DNA of 64,000 nt from Superficieibacter electus (GCF_002915575.1 NZ_PQGD01000001.1:62001-126000); one strand, 5' to 3'. Positions 52,206-62,664 are shown, counted from the stretch's first letter. Notes: generated by a model not told the origin, from the sequence alone. A program made the numbers and translations.

Positions 52206-53102
52206 TTAAAGCGCAGCTGTGAACAGTTCCGCCAGCATTCGTTCAACGCCAGCCTGCCACTGCGGCAACTGGAGATTAAACGTGCTCTGGAATTTTTCTG
52301 TCGACAAGCGGGAGTTATTCGGGCGACGAGCCGGGGTCGGATAAGCGCTGGTCGGCACTTTCTTCACTTCCTGAACGGCAAGCTCAATACCTGCCTCACG
52401 CGCCTTTGCAAAAACCAGCTCAGCATAGTCAGCCCAGGTGGTAATACCGGAGGCGACAAGATGATACAGCCCGGCGATGTCAGGCTTAACCAGTGCGGTA
52501 CGAATAGCATGAGCGGTACAGTCAGCCAGCAGCTCTGCCCCGGTCGGCGCACCATATTGATCGCTGATAATAGAAAGCGTGTCGCGGGTTTTCGCCAGAT
52601 TCAGCATTGTTTTGGCAAAGTTATTTCCCTTACCGGCATAAACCCAACTGGTGCGGAGAATAAGATGTTTATCGCAATGCTGCTGCAATGCCTGCTCACC
52701 AGCAAGCTTTGTCTCACCATAGACGTTAAGTGGTCCGGTCGCATCTGTCTCTTTCCACGGCGTTTCACCATCACCAGGGAAAACGTAATCGGTAGAGTAG
52801 TGAACAACCCAGGCACCCAGCTTCTGTGCTTCACGGGCGATAGCTTCCACGCTCTGCGCATTCAGCAGGTACGCCAGATCTGGCTCGGATTCCGCTTTAT
52901 CCACAGCGGTATGCGCCGCCGCGTTAACGATCACGTCCGGGCGTAAACGGCGCACGGTTTCCGCTACACCTTCCGGTTTGGTAAAATCGCCGCAAAAATC
53001 CGTAGAGTTAAAATCCAGCGCCGTCAGGTTTCCCAGCGGCGCTAACGCACGCTGCAGTTCCCAACCTACCTGACCACTCTTACCGAATAACAAAATATTC
53101 AT
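52206..53102 (-). CDS. rmlD: RmlD, dTDP-4-dehydrorhamnose reductase
   Basis: A 298-residue extended [19 protein letters not shown], with catalytic STDYVFPGD and YGETKLAGE (YxxxK). Final step to dTDP-L-rhamnose. Its start overlaps the rmlB stop. Confidence 0.96.
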   Translation of the reverse strand: MNILLFGKSGQVGWELQRALAPLGNLTALDFNSTDFCGDFTKPEGVAETVRRLRPDVIVNAAAHTAVDKAESEPDLAYLLNAQSVEAIAREAQKLGAWVVHYSTDYVFPGDGETPWKETDATGPLNVYGETKLAGEQALQQHCDKHLILRTSWVYAGKGNNFAKTMLNLAKTRDTLSIISDQYGAPTGAELLADCTAHAIRTALVKPDIAGLYHLVASGITTWADYAELVFAKAREAGIELAVQEVKKVPTSAYPTPARRPNNSRLSTEKFQSTFNLQLPQWQAGVERMLAELFTAAL

Positions 53103-54187
53103 TACGCGCGATCCTTATAGTTCTGATCGATCCAGTTGGCATAGGCACCACTTTTCACGTTATTCACCCACGCCTGATTATCCAGATACCATTGCACCGT
53201 TTTGCGGATGCCGGTTTCAAAACTTTCCTGCGGTGACCAGTTAAGTTCACGCTGAATTTTATCGGCATCAATCGCATAACGGCGATCGTGGCCCGGACGG
53301 TCAGCCACCCAGGTAATGAGATCGCGATACGACGTTGCGGATGGAGCCAATTCGTTGAGCAGATCGCAAATGGTATGCACCACTTCGATATTTTTCTTCT
53401 CGTTATGGCCGCCGATATTATACGTCTCACCCGGCTTGCCCCGGGTCAGTACGCAATAAAGCGCGCGAGCGTGATCTTCAACGTACAGCCAGTCGCGGAT
53501 CTGATCGCCTTTACCATAAATCGGCAGCGGCTTACCTTCCAGCGCGTTCAGGATCACCAGTGGGATCAGTTTTTCCGGAAAGTGGAACGGGCCATAATTG
53601 TTAGAGCAGTTGGTCACAATAGTTGGCAAACCGTAAGTACGTTTCCAGGCGCGAACCAGGTGGTCGCTGGAGGCTTTGGATGCAGAATACGGGCTGCTCG
53701 GCGCGTAAGCTGTCGTTTCGGTAAACAGCGGCAGTGGTTCATTGCCGGTCCACTCATCCGGATGCGGCAAATCACCATACACTTCATCAGTAGAGATATG
53801 ATGGAAACGAAACGCCGCTTTGCGTGCGGCATCCAGTTGATTCCAGTAAGCTCGCGCAGCTTCTAACAGCGTGTAAGTCCCGACCACGTTGGTTTCGATA
53901 AAATCAGCAGGCCCGGTAATAGAGCGATCCACGTGACTTTCGGCCGCCAGGTGCATCACCAGATCAGGCTGGTGATCGGCAAAAATACGCTCCATGGCTG
54001 CTTTATCACAGATATCTGCTTTCTCAAAAGCGTAGCGCTCACTCTCTGCCACGCTCTCCAGTGACTCAAGGTTACCGGCGTAGGTTAATTTATCAACATT
54101 AACAACGTGATCGGTTGTGTTCTCAATAATATGACGAACCACCGCAGAACCAATAAAACCCGCGCCACCCGTTACCAGAATTTTCAT
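53102..54187 (-). CDS. rmlB: RmlB, dTDP-glucose 4,6-dehydratase
   Basis: A 361-residue extended [23 protein letters not shown], with [12 protein letters not shown] and [12 protein letters not shown]. Second step of the rhamnose pathway. The ATG at 54187 is preferred to the TTG at 54190. Confidence 0.96.
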   Translation of the reverse strand: MKILVTGGAGFIGSAVVRHIIENTTDHVVNVDKLTYAGNLESLESVAESERYAFEKADICDKAAMERIFADHQPDLVMHLAAESHVDRSITGPADFIETNVVGTYTLLEAARAYWNQLDAARKAAFRFHHISTDEVYGDLPHPDEWTGNEPLPLFTETTAYAPSSPYSASKASSDHLVRAWKRTYGLPTIVTNCSNNYGPFHFPEKLIPLVILNALEGKPLPIYGKGDQIRDWLYVEDHARALYCVLTRGKPGETYNIGGHNEKKNIEVVHTICDLLNELAPSATSYRDLITWVADRPGHDRRYAIDADKIQRELNWSPQESFETGIRKTVQWYLDNQAWVNNVKSGAYANWIDQNYKDRA

Positions 54188-54213
54188 CAAATGAGCCTTA
54201 ATGTCGTAATTAT

Positions 54214-54756
54214 TTAAAGTTGAGCAACGTATTCTTTGAAAGTCATTCCCTTCATATCTTTCTCAGACAGAATAGGGTTGGTGACCTGCCAGTCGATATT
54301 CAGATCGGCATCATTCCACAGGATGCATTTTTCACTTTGCGGATCGTAGTAATTAGTACATTTGTATTCGAAATCGACGGTATCGGAGAGAACGACAAAA
54401 CCGTGCGCCAGTCCCGGCGGGATCCAGAATTGCTTTTTGTTGCTTTCGCTGAGAATGACGGATTCCCATACGCCAAAGGTGGGGGAATCTTTGCGGATGT
54501 CAACCGCGACGTCCAGCACTTCGCCCTGCACTACGCGGACCAGCTTGCCCTGTGGGTTGTTAGTTTGGAGATGCAAACCACGCAGGACGTTCTTCACGGA
54601 ACGAGAATGGTTATCCTGAATAAAATCGAGATCGATATTCAGCATTTCCTTGTAACGCTGGGCATTAAAGGTTTCCAGAAAAAAACCGCGCGCATCTTCA
54701 AAAACGCGGGGCTCGATAATTTTCACACCCGCGATTTTGGTGTCAATAACGTTCAT
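54214..54756 (-). CDS. rmlC: RmlC, dTDP-4-dehydrorhamnose 3,5-epimerase
   Basis: A 180-residue cupin with [17 protein letters not shown] and the catalytic His in LRGLHLQ. Of three consecutive ATG codons, the one at 54756 has the best distance from AAAGGA. It precedes rmlB here, unlike the usual B-D-A-C order. Confidence 0.95.
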   Translation of the reverse strand: MNVIDTKIAGVKIIEPRVFEDARGFFLETFNAQRYKEMLNIDLDFIQDNHSRSVKNVLRGLHLQTNNPQGKLVRVVQGEVLDVAVDIRKDSPTFGVWESVILSESNKKQFWIPPGLAHGFVVLSDTVDFEYKCTNYYDPQSEKCILWNDADLNIDWQVTNPILSEKDMKGMTFKEYVAQL

Positions 54757-54775
54757 CATCATTCCTTTCGTACTT

Positions 54776-56203
54776 TTAATATGCGCCGTCACGTTTCAGA
54801 ACGACGCCGACAGTTTTAAATAATATAACGATATCGTTCCACAAAGACCAGTTCTTGACGTACCACGAATCAAAGTAGACGCGTTTTTCATAATCAACGT
54901 CATTACGTCCGCTGACCTGCCACAGCCCGGTCATACCGGGTTTAGCCATGCGGTAGTAGTCCGCATCATCACAATAGCGCAGCAGTTCTTCGGCAATTAC
55001 CGGTCTGGGCCCGACCAGGCTCATCTCGCCTTTCAAGACGTTAAACAGCTGCGGGAGTTCATCAAGACTGGTACGGCGGATAAACTTACCGATTGGAGTA
55101 ATACGTGGATCGTCGCGTAACTTAAAGTCTTTATCCCACTCAGCCCGTGCCACCGGATCGTTTTCCAGTAAGTTTTGCAAAACCTCCTGAGAATTCATGA
55201 CCATTGAACGAAACTTAAGGCATTTAAACAGTCGGCCTTTGCGACCTACGCGTTCATGGCCATAGATGGCATAGCCACCATCTTTTTTCACCTGCAGGCT
55301 AAGATAGATAAACAGCGGCGAAAGCATGATAAGCAGCAGGCTGGAAACCACAATATCAAACGTGCGTTTAACAAAGCGGGAACTGCGTTTTGCCAGGTTA
55401 TTGTTGACGCGTAATAACAGGACTTCGTGACTGAAAATAAATGCCATGTCCGTGCCGTACAGGGGTACGCCGCGAATAGTCGGGATGACGGAGATAGAAC
55501 GGCATTTTTTCTTAGTCAGGTTTTTAAGCCATATCTCCAGCTGCTGAGCATCGCTTTCATCGAAAGCAAGTATGTACTGAATATTTTTATAATCTCTGAG
55601 GCGATAAATCTCTTCCTCGGAACTCAGTACCTTAATGTCTCCGTTAATCGGGACATCGTGCCCATTAACAGAATAAAAATACTGAATATCATATCCCAGG
55701 TTTTTTTCACTCATTAATGCCTGATAAGCATCATAAGCATTGATACCGCCGCCAAGAATGATGGTTTTTTTCTTCCACATGCCCAGTTTGTTGAGCAACA
55801 GCTTGATAAGTTTCCTGCCCACGGGTATGAAAACAAAAATACCGCTCCATGTGAATACCCAGAGATAACGGGAAAAATGCCATTTTGAGAATGCCACCAT
55901 CGCCAAATCGATGATCGCAAAAATGACAATGGTACGTAGTATCTCTTTAAGTTCATTCCAGAAAGGCTTACGGTATGTATAATGTCGTAAGCGTATCCCA
56001 AACCATGCTACCGCAATAAAGCCCAGGGCAAAATGCGAAAGCACGCGGAAATTATAATCTTCCTGCGGCAAAAATGGGGAAAGGTCACCACCAAAAAACT
56101 GCTTTGTCAGCCACATTGCCACAAATAAACACGAAATATAGATACCAAAATCCATTAATGCAAAAAGGTATTTAGGTATAAAATGACGAACGCTATTACT
56201 CAT
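54776..56203 (-). CDS. wbaP: WbaP, undecaprenyl-phosphate galactose-1-phosphate transferase
   Basis: A 475-residue initiating transferase. Five membrane segments span about 10-145, a soluble middle domain carries a GGG-type loop, and the C-terminal polyprenol phosphate transferase domain has SLDELPQLFNVLKGEMSLVGPRP and ends DGAY. It aligns along its length with Salmonella WbaP (476). It attaches the first sugar, predicted galactose, to the lipid carrier. The ATG at 56203 has an AGGTGA site that is also the preceding gene's stop. Confidence 0.95.
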   Translation of the reverse strand: MSNSVRHFIPKYLFALMDFGIYISCLFVAMWLTKQFFGGDLSPFLPQEDYNFRVLSHFALGFIAVAWFGIRLRHYTYRKPFWNELKEILRTIVIFAIIDLAMVAFSKWHFSRYLWVFTWSGIFVFIPVGRKLIKLLLNKLGMWKKKTIILGGGINAYDAYQALMSEKNLGYDIQYFYSVNGHDVPINGDIKVLSSEEEIYRLRDYKNIQYILAFDESDAQQLEIWLKNLTKKKCRSISVIPTIRGVPLYGTDMAFIFSHEVLLLRVNNNLAKRSSRFVKRTFDIVVSSLLLIMLSPLFIYLSLQVKKDGGYAIYGHERVGRKGRLFKCLKFRSMVMNSQEVLQNLLENDPVARAEWDKDFKLRDDPRITPIGKFIRRTSLDELPQLFNVLKGEMSLVGPRPVIAEELLRYCDDADYYRMAKPGMTGLWQVSGRNDVDYEKRVYFDSWYVKNWSLWNDIVILFKTVGVVLKRDGAY

Positions 56204-56208
56204 TATAC

Positions 56209-57147
56209 TCACCTGTTGTAAGCGCTACTGTCCCAGTACCTTCTGTGCATACTCATTTTCTTAACGAGCGAGAACGGTAGAGACTTATATTTCAAACCAA
56301 GTTTATAGCCAAGTAATTTAGCAGCATTATTAGCAAACGCTTTAGGCAATAATAATGGATTGTGTTTAATTAAATAGCTTATTTCTGATTTAATGAATTT
56401 ACTACCCTCTGAAGAAACACCGTTGAACTCTTTTTGAATCCAGGGTTCATCATAATGAAACACACCGATGTCAAAATAGCGTTTAAACTCCTCAGTCGTA
56501 GAGTAGTTATGTGAGTGACGAGCTGCAGCATCGGCGCAATAGCCCGTTTTTAAATTTTGCTGGAGTGCCCTGGCGGCAAAATACATGTCTTCACACAGGA
56601 TAGTATCAACAGGAAAGCCGCCGATACGCTGAAAATCAGCCACCTTGTAAGCTGAAAATGAGTTCGACATGAAGACCGTTTTAATACCGCGTAATGAAAT
56701 GTCCTGCCGCTGATTTACCAGTGAGCGATCGCCGTAGTTAAAGTAACGCGCATGCGCCGCCACCGCGTTGGCATCTAAATGCGGCAGCTGTTTACCATAG
56801 GCGGCACTGAGATCGTGCTCGATCATATAATTGACCAGAGTAGTAACGGCATCACTCGTGTGCAGGATTGCATCCTGTGTAAGCAGCACGACGTAGTCTT
56901 TATCGTGGAAAATGTCCATTGCCACATTTCGTGTACCGCCGTGATTAAATTCACTCTGAGCGATCTCATGGACAGCAAAACCGTATTGTTTTGCAACCTG
57001 CTGGGTGTTGTCCCGGCTTTGAGAATCAATCACGACAACATCAATACCGGCCTGGCAATTCTGGTGAATAGCGTGCGCTGCCTGCTCCCAGATTTTTCCG
57101 CCATTATAAGTTACGACAGCAATACCTATTTTTACAGGAGAACTCAT
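56209..57147 (-). CDS. GT2 glycosyltransferase, rhamnosyltransferase-like
   Basis: A 312-residue GT-A enzyme: VVTYNGG at the start, a VVIDSQSRDNT nucleotide site and a TQDAILH acidic motif in place of DxD. The FNHGGTRNVAM block is typical of bacterial rhamnosyltransferases. It probably adds L-Rha from the adjacent rml pathway to WbaP-linked galactose, but donor and linkage are inferred. Confidence 0.85.
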   Translation of the reverse strand: MSSPVKIGIAVVTYNGGKIWEQAAHAIHQNCQAGIDVVVIDSQSRDNTQQVAKQYGFAVHEIAQSEFNHGGTRNVAMDIFHDKDYVVLLTQDAILHTSDAVTTLVNYMIEHDLSAAYGKQLPHLDANAVAAHARYFNYGDRSLVNQRQDISLRGIKTVFMSNSFSAYKVADFQRIGGFPVDTILCEDMYFAARALQQNLKTGYCADAAARHSHNYSTTEEFKRYFDIGVFHYDEPWIQKEFNGVSSEGSKFIKSEISYLIKHNPLLLPKAFANNAAKLLGYKLGLKYKSLPFSLVKKMSMHRRYWDSSAYNR

Positions 57148-58286
57148 TATTTTGTTTCCAGAGAATCAAGAATATTTTTTACTAAAGCATCCCAGCTATG
57201 GCTAACTAAATATGCCGGATCATCAACAAAACTTGTTGTACTAAAAATATTTTTTCCTTCACAGAGAGCTGTTAACTTTTCTGCCAGGTGCGTTACATCA
57301 TCCGGTGGGAAAAAGGCAACCTTACCGTAATCACCTAATGTCTCATGAGCATAGGGTAATTCAGCGCAAAGGATCGGCAAATTGAACGCCTTTGCTTCAG
57401 AAAGCGGCAACCCCCATGTCTCAAGTTTAGAAGGAAAGATCAGGGCATCTGTTTCGTTACGATACATCTCATCCAACCGCTGTTTACTCTGGAGGCCGAT
57501 AAAGCAAATATTATCAAGCTGACGTCTTTCGCATTCTTCAATAATGTAATCACCAAATTTAGTCATTCCCTTGTCAAACGTCAGTCGGATCTGGATCCGA
57601 TTGTAAACCTCACGCTGTTGCTGCTTAAGAAGGTCCATCGCTTCAACCAGCACAGAAAAATTCTTAAAAGTACGGGGAAAAGCAGGATAAAGTAATCTTT
57701 TGAAGCTGTCGGGTTCTACAGTGGTACGCCTGTGCTCATCGTCTTTTCTGATATTAGCCACCGGACGCGCAACCATAATGTTATTAATGCCGTAGGTTTT
57801 CTGAAAATAGCGCGCAATCCACTGTTGCTGAACAATCACATAGCGGTTCGCTTTAATATTAATACCATACAAAAACTTATAGAACTTAGTAAATAAGTAA
57901 AATGTGCGGTCATACTTTAAATCAACACTGCTGGACTGATAAAAAGGTGATGGATTATGGCAATAAACAAACTGATTCGGGACTGCCACGCGAGCTGACA
58001 TATCGTGCAAAGAAATCCATGCGTCAGGTTTAAGCTCTTTGCTTAACGCATAGCTGGTCACATATTCAAATTTTATGCGTTTAAACCAGCTGGTTTTAAT
58101 TTCTTTGTACTCACGAAACTCAACGTTGGGTAAGCCAACATAGTCATTAAACAGTGCAATATCATGAACCAGACAAATGAGTTTAACACCATGTACTTTA
58201 CTAAAAGTGTCAATCATGGAGCGATACACGGTCAAAATCCCGCCCTCAACCATATTGACACCTGAAAGAACAATTAACTTATCCAT
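57147..58286 (-). CDS. GT4 glycosyltransferase
   Basis: A 379-residue GT-B enzyme. The C-terminal domain has the GT4 E-x7-E region (FPSKLETWGLPLSEAKAFNLPILC). An N-terminal VNMVEGGILTVYRSM is also family-like. A retaining transferase of unknown donor. It overlaps the previous gene by 8 bp and abuts the next. Confidence 0.88.
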   Translation of the reverse strand: MDKLIVLSGVNMVEGGILTVYRSMIDTFSKVHGVKLICLVHDIALFNDYVGLPNVEFREYKEIKTSWFKRIKFEYVTSYALSKELKPDAWISLHDMSARVAVPNQFVYCHNPSPFYQSSSVDLKYDRTFYLFTKFYKFLYGINIKANRYVIVQQQWIARYFQKTYGINNIMVARPVANIRKDDEHRRTTVEPDSFKRLLYPAFPRTFKNFSVLVEAMDLLKQQQREVYNRIQIRLTFDKGMTKFGDYIIEECERRQLDNICFIGLQSKQRLDEMYRNETDALIFPSKLETWGLPLSEAKAFNLPILCAELPYAHETLGDYGKVAFFPPDDVTHLAEKLTALCEGKNIFSTTSFVDDPAYLVSHSWDALVKNILDSLETK

Positions 58287-59193
58287 GAATCAACCAAAAT
58301 ATTGAAAAAATAATAGTGTACGTCATTCTCTCTTTATAGTAAGGCAGGATGTTATTTTTAATAAATAATACCTTATCCTTTAACGAGATTCGACTTTGTG
58401 CATCTTTATGATGGAACATGAGATACATAAGACGAGCGGATACCACCGATCGTTTGATTCCATTCAGGGTCTTCCTGAACCTTTTAATTCGAGCCAGTAA
58501 ACCGCGCTGATGAGCACCAACAACATTGGCTGAGTGCTGACGATATTTTATTAATGCCTGAGGTACGTAAAATATTTTACCATGTAACGCAGCCTGGAAA
58601 GCGTACCAGTGATCGTGCATAGCGATGTTCGCGGGGACGTTACCAGCCATATTCAATAAAAGCCGGTTCATTATTGTCGTACAACCGTATACCGACGAAC
58701 GCCAAAGTAGATAATTTATATTAAGATTGTTTTCAGGCGTAAGCTGCGAAAAACGGTAAAAATCATGGTGAATGGTGTGTAAATGCTCGTCTACCACATG
58801 CAGATTGGAAAAACCGAGACACGGATTCATTGTGCCATTGACGTTTTCAGTTTCGCATATCCGTGCAAGCATCACTTCAATTTTATTATTTTCCCACACA
58901 TCATCTTGATCGCTAAACAAAATGTAGTCTGCATCGCTATATTGCAATCCATAATTAAAATTGCTTACCACACCTGTTGAATCAGGACAAATATGCAGGC
59001 TAACCCGCGCATCCGTTGCAGCAATGCGCTTTACAATAGCTACAGTGGAATCTGTAGAACCGTCATCCGTGACAATTAGCCTTAGTGCAATGTGTGTTTG
59101 CCCCAGAATAGATTCAATTTGTTCTTGTATATATTTTTCGCCATTGTGCGTGGCGAGAATGACGTCAACAACCCTATTACCCATAGTATTCAT
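58279..59193 (-). CDS. GT2 glycosyltransferase
   Basis: A 304-residue GT-A enzyme: VILATHNGEKYIQEQIESIL, IVTDDGSTDST and the acidic motif LFSDQDDVWENNK. Common in O-antigen and capsule loci. The ATG at 59193 is favoured; 59184 is possible. Donor unknown. Confidence 0.87.
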   Translation of the reverse strand: MNTMGNRVVDVILATHNGEKYIQEQIESILGQTHIALRLIVTDDGSTDSTVAIVKRIAATDARVSLHICPDSTGVVSNFNYGLQYSDADYILFSDQDDVWENNKIEVMLARICETENVNGTMNPCLGFSNLHVVDEHLHTIHHDFYRFSQLTPENNLNINYLLWRSSVYGCTTIMNRLLLNMAGNVPANIAMHDHWYAFQAALHGKIFYVPQALIKYRQHSANVVGAHQRGLLARIKRFRKTLNGIKRSVVSARLMYLMFHHKDAQSRISLKDKVLFIKNNILPYYKERMTYTIIFSIFWLIHG

Positions 59194-59300
59194 TGGCCTT
59201 GAACAATGCAAAATTGTCTTAATCAGATAACATCATTTGTAGGAAATATTTTGTTATGACTATCAGTAACTGAGCCACAGAGACTTTAACTAAAACAAAC

Positions 59301-60554
59301 CTAATATTTTAGCTTTACTATTTTTCGTGAGAAATAGATCAATACCAAAGCATCAAATGTCATACGTGCCGTCCACGCAATCGCAGTACCCAGCAAACCA
59401 TAGTGAAGGGTTAAAAGATAAAGCGCCAGTAAGTAAGGCACAATCTCGCACATATGAATAAATGCGGTGATTTTAGCACGACCTAACGCTTGAATAGAGG
59501 AATAAGGTATTTGCGCTATCGAGTTCATATAGAATCCGATAATCAACACCCGCAGAATATTTGCTGAGTGTTCACCGAGTTCCGCCCCCATCCATAATGT
59601 CATAAGTTGTTGTGCAAGAAGAAGGCATACAATAACAACCGGTAAACATGCAACCGTCATTAGTACAAAGCTTTGCTTTTCAAGTTTTGTTCTTTCTTCA
59701 AGTGTCTTAGCGTAACTAAGCTTAGGAAACAACGCTCTTGACAGTGCAGCCGGAATATTTAATAACCGCCCTACCCCCTCGGAAGGTGCAGTATAGTAAG
59801 CTATTTTGTTTGCCCCGAGAAGATTGGAAATAATAAAACGATCGCAATAAACCATTAGTGGACTAATAATATTGCTAACGGTCAGCCATCCGCCAAATTT
59901 TACCAAACGGTAGAATGTTTCTTTATAAAACTTAACGCCGCTGCTAATGATAATTTCACGACATATCACCAGCGTAATAAGAAATGAAATGACTCGCCCT
60001 ACGACTAACCCAAGAATAGCGGATTTTAACGACGCATCAAAAAGACAAAACAATGCGGGAAAACCAGCAATAGCAGAGTTACTGATGGTCTTTTGAATGT
60101 TGATATTGAAGAACTTTTCATGACCTTCAAGCCAACCCAGCCATACCTGATTTAACAAATATATGGGTATTACCAGTGACAGAAATGCAAACGATTGTCG
60201 CACCTCCTGCGTATTACTCACCGAAACCTTCAGGAGGGTACCAAGATGTGGTGTGCTGATATAAAGGAGGAGAGCCGCAACAACACCAAGGATAAAAACA
60301 ACGGTACTGGCAGTAGAAATGATTTTTTGTTGCTCCCCTTGGTCAGCGCGATACATCGAAATTTCTCTGATGACTGCCCGACTAAGGCCAGCATCAAATA
60401 TGCTGGCATAACCTACAATAGCAAAAGCTAGCGTAAAAATACCGAATGCTTCAACGCCAATTGCACGCGCCAGGAAGCCCAGCGCTGGTACCGCGATCAA
60501 AGTGGGAATCGCAAACCCGGCCAAATTGTAAACGCTATTCTTTATTAAACTCAT
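59301..60554 (-). CDS. wzx: Wzx, O-antigen flippase
   Basis: A 417-residue MATE-like/PST-family membrane protein with about 12 helices. It starts MSLIKNSVYNLAGFAIPTL, a typical Wzx start, and has FGIFTLAFAIVGYASIFDAGLSR early. It flips the lipid-linked repeat unit to the periplasm. First gene behind the JUMPstart element, 46 bp upstream. Confidence 0.93.
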   Translation of the reverse strand: MSLIKNSVYNLAGFAIPTLIAVPALGFLARAIGVEAFGIFTLAFAIVGYASIFDAGLSRAVIREISMYRADQGEQQKIISTASTVVFILGVVAALLLYISTPHLGTLLKVSVSNTQEVRQSFAFLSLVIPIYLLNQVWLGWLEGHEKFFNINIQKTISNSAIAGFPALFCLFDASLKSAILGLVVGRVISFLITLVICREIIISSGVKFYKETFYRLVKFGGWLTVSNIISPLMVYCDRFIISNLLGANKIAYYTAPSEGVGRLLNIPAALSRALFPKLSYAKTLEERTKLEKQSFVLMTVACLPVVIVCLLLAQQLMTLWMGAELGEHSANILRVLIIGFYMNSIAQIPYSSIQALGRAKITAFIHMCEIVPYLLALYLLTLHYGLLGTAIAWTARMTFDALVLIYFSRKIVKLKY

Positions 60555-60600
60555 AATTTTTCTGTAATAGATAAAAAAGCAAGATGCGTGGGAACAGCCA

Positions 60601-60641
60601 GGCACGCTACCGCCCCTGGCTTAACAGCTACCAGTGCACTG
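60601..60641 (-). promoter_or_regulatory. JUMPstart with ops element (RfaH target)
   Basis: The minus strand matches the 39-41-base JUMPstart consensus at nearly every position, including the ops element GGCGGTAGCGTG (60603-60614). It recruits the antiterminator RfaH so that RNA polymerase can read the long polysaccharide operon. It lies directly upstream of wzx. Confidence 0.93.
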
Positions 60642-61132
60642 ATCTGTAACCCAATTGGCCAGACTGACCTTGCGCAGGTCTGGAGTGATACCTACAGGCC
60701 AAAATTCTGCGATATTGTCGTTTGTATCATTACCAGATACAAGTAGCATTTTTGGTTATAATTTAACCCAACCATATAAAAAAAGACGTAGTCACACGTC
60801 AGATTTCAACTGAACAGGGCCATAGTAAGGGCAATATTTATACTATTCATAGCGCAGGTACCAGATACGAATGTGAATGCATCTCAAACTTTTTCCCATA
60901 GCCAGTGTGTTCATACCGCCCTTCTTCCCTCATACGCTGCCAGGCAATCCAGGAACGCTTAACCGCCTGAAAAAATGAGTAAAGTAATCTAATATGATGT
61001 GACATTATAGCCACTTCCGGTCACACCGCCAGCGAATGTCCATGCTTCGTCATGGGATTTGGGCCAACGGTATACCTTTTAAGCGTTCTGAGCGCTAAGA
61101 ATCTTCGCAAAACCTATCGGTGCTGACATATG
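60642..61132. other. Gene-free upstream region of the O-antigen operon
   Basis: About 490 bp with no supported gene. It must hold the operon promoter, which I cannot place with confidence. A dyad TTGTATC/GATACAA lies at 60722-60742. Confidence 0.5.
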
Positions 61133-61160
61133 TAAAAAAACCCCAGGGATTAGCTGGGGC
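61133..61160 (-). terminator. Terminator after the ugd remnant
   Basis: CCCCAG (61141-61146) and CTGGGG (61154-61159) pair. On the minus strand the stem is followed by seven T residues. It is the retained terminator of the lost ugd copy. Confidence 0.7.
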
Positions 61161-61215
61161 TTTGAAGGCTATTACGTGCTTTATGTATTAAGACGTATAG
61201 TAATATTTGTCTTGC

Positions 61216-61430
61216 TTAATCACCGCCAAACAGATCTCGCGTATAAACTTTATCCGCCACATCCAACAACTCATCAGCCATACGGTTCGAGACAATCACA
61301 TCCGCTTCGTTTTTAAACGCAGCCAGATCGCGCACTACGCGTGAGTGGAAAAATTCATCTTCCGCCATTACTGGCTCATAAACGATAACCTCGACACCCT
61401 TTGCCTTGATGCGTTTCATGATTAAACGGA
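61216..61430 (-). pseudogene. 3' remnant of a second ugd gene
   Basis: About 70 codons match the C-terminus of Ugd ([28 protein letters not shown] ... [10 protein letters not shown]). They match the intact ugd at 62716 closely in protein but differ at many third positions, so this is a divergent allele and not a fresh duplicate. Upstream similarity stops near 61430. It keeps its stop and terminator but has no start of its own. Confidence 0.88.
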
Positions 61431-61652
61431 GAATGCTGATGCCTTGCAGCATGAATCCTGTTGCAGTGTGAACTCATAGCATGCTATTGGACTAGACATA
61501 TAAGATTTGGCCTATCAAAAAAATGTGTATCAGTTAGCCAACTCATACTTTTTTAGTAGTTGATAAGCCAAACCTAAATTAATGATTAGAAACCAATATA
61601 AATCAAGGTAAGATAAAGCCAGATAAGAAAAAACTCATATAAGGAGAAATAC

Positions 61653-62657
61653 ATGAAGTTTTTGATCACTGGTGCGGCAGGGTTTATCGGCTTTCACGTA
61701 TCTCAGCGCCTTCTTGAAGCAGGTCACGAAGTCACTGGGATCGACAATCTTAATGATTACTATGAAGTTACGCTGAAAGAAGCTCGTCTGGCGCAGATAA
61801 CGTCACCACATTTCGTCTTCAAAAAAATTGATCTCGCCGACCGGATAGCAATGGAACAACTCTTTTCTGAGGGTAAGTTCGACCGGGTCATCCATCTTGC
61901 GGCACAAGCGGGAGTTCGCTATTCAATCGAAAACCCACATGCCTATGCTGAGTCTAATCTGATGGGGCATTTAAATATCCTTGAAGGATGCAGGCATAAC
62001 AAAGTAAAACATCTACTTTATGCTTCCTCAAGCTCAGTATATGGTTTGAACCGTAAGATGCCATTTTCAACCGAAGATTCAGTTGATCATCCGGTGTCTT
62101 TATATGCAGCGACAAAAAAAGCCAATGAGCTAATGTCACATACTTATTCGCATCTGTATGGGTTACCTACCACCGGGCTGCGCTTCTTCACCGTCTACGG
62201 TCCATGGGGAAGACCTGACATGGCTCTTTTCAAATTTACTAAAGCCATGATTGCGGGTAAAAGTATTGATGTTTATAACTATGGTAAAATGAAACGTGAC
62301 TTTACCTATATTGATGATATAGCTGAAGCAATTGTTCGCCTTCAGGATGTCATCCCTCGGGAAGATGCTGAATGGACCGTCGAAAATGGCTCACCTGCAA
62401 CAAGCTCTGCACCTTATCGAGTCTACAATATCGGTAATAGTTCTCCTGTTGAATTAATGGACTACATCACTGCACTCGAAGAAGCTCTTGGAATTGAAGC
62501 AGAAAAAAATATGATGCCGATTCAGGCGGGGGATGTGTTAGAAACAAGCGCTGATACTCAGGCTCTGTATGAAGTGATTGGATTCAAACCTGAGACTAGC
62601 GTCAAGAAAGGCGTCGCTAATTTCGTAGAGTGGTATAAGCAATATTATAATGTGTAA
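61653..62657 (+). CDS. uge: Uge, UDP-glucuronate/galacturonate 4-epimerase
   Basis: A 334-residue extended SDR, MKFLITGAAGFIGFHVSQRLL, with SSSSVYG and the YAATKKANE active site. It aligns closely along its whole length with Klebsiella Uge, which makes UDP-GalA for the LPS core and capsule. AAGGAG precedes the ATG. It is encoded on the opposite strand to its neighbours and has its own terminator. Ugd next door supplies its substrate UDP-GlcA. Confidence 0.92.
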   Translation: MKFLITGAAGFIGFHVSQRLLEAGHEVTGIDNLNDYYEVTLKEARLAQITSPHFVFKKIDLADRIAMEQLFSEGKFDRVIHLAAQAGVRYSIENPHAYAESNLMGHLNILEGCRHNKVKHLLYASSSSVYGLNRKMPFSTEDSVDHPVSLYAATKKANELMSHTYSHLYGLPTTGLRFFTVYGPWGRPDMALFKFTKAMIAGKSIDVYNYGKMKRDFTYIDDIAEAIVRLQDVIPREDAEWTVENGSPATSSAPYRVYNIGNSSPVELMDYITALEEALGIEAEKNMMPIQAGDVLETSADTQALYEVIGFKPETSVKKGVANFVEWYKQYYNV

Positions 62658-62664
62658 AAATAAA

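Noticed and set aside
51765-52946. 393-codon open frame antisense to rmlA and rmlD
   Set aside because: Spans two well-defined genes on the other strand and shows no recognisable domain.
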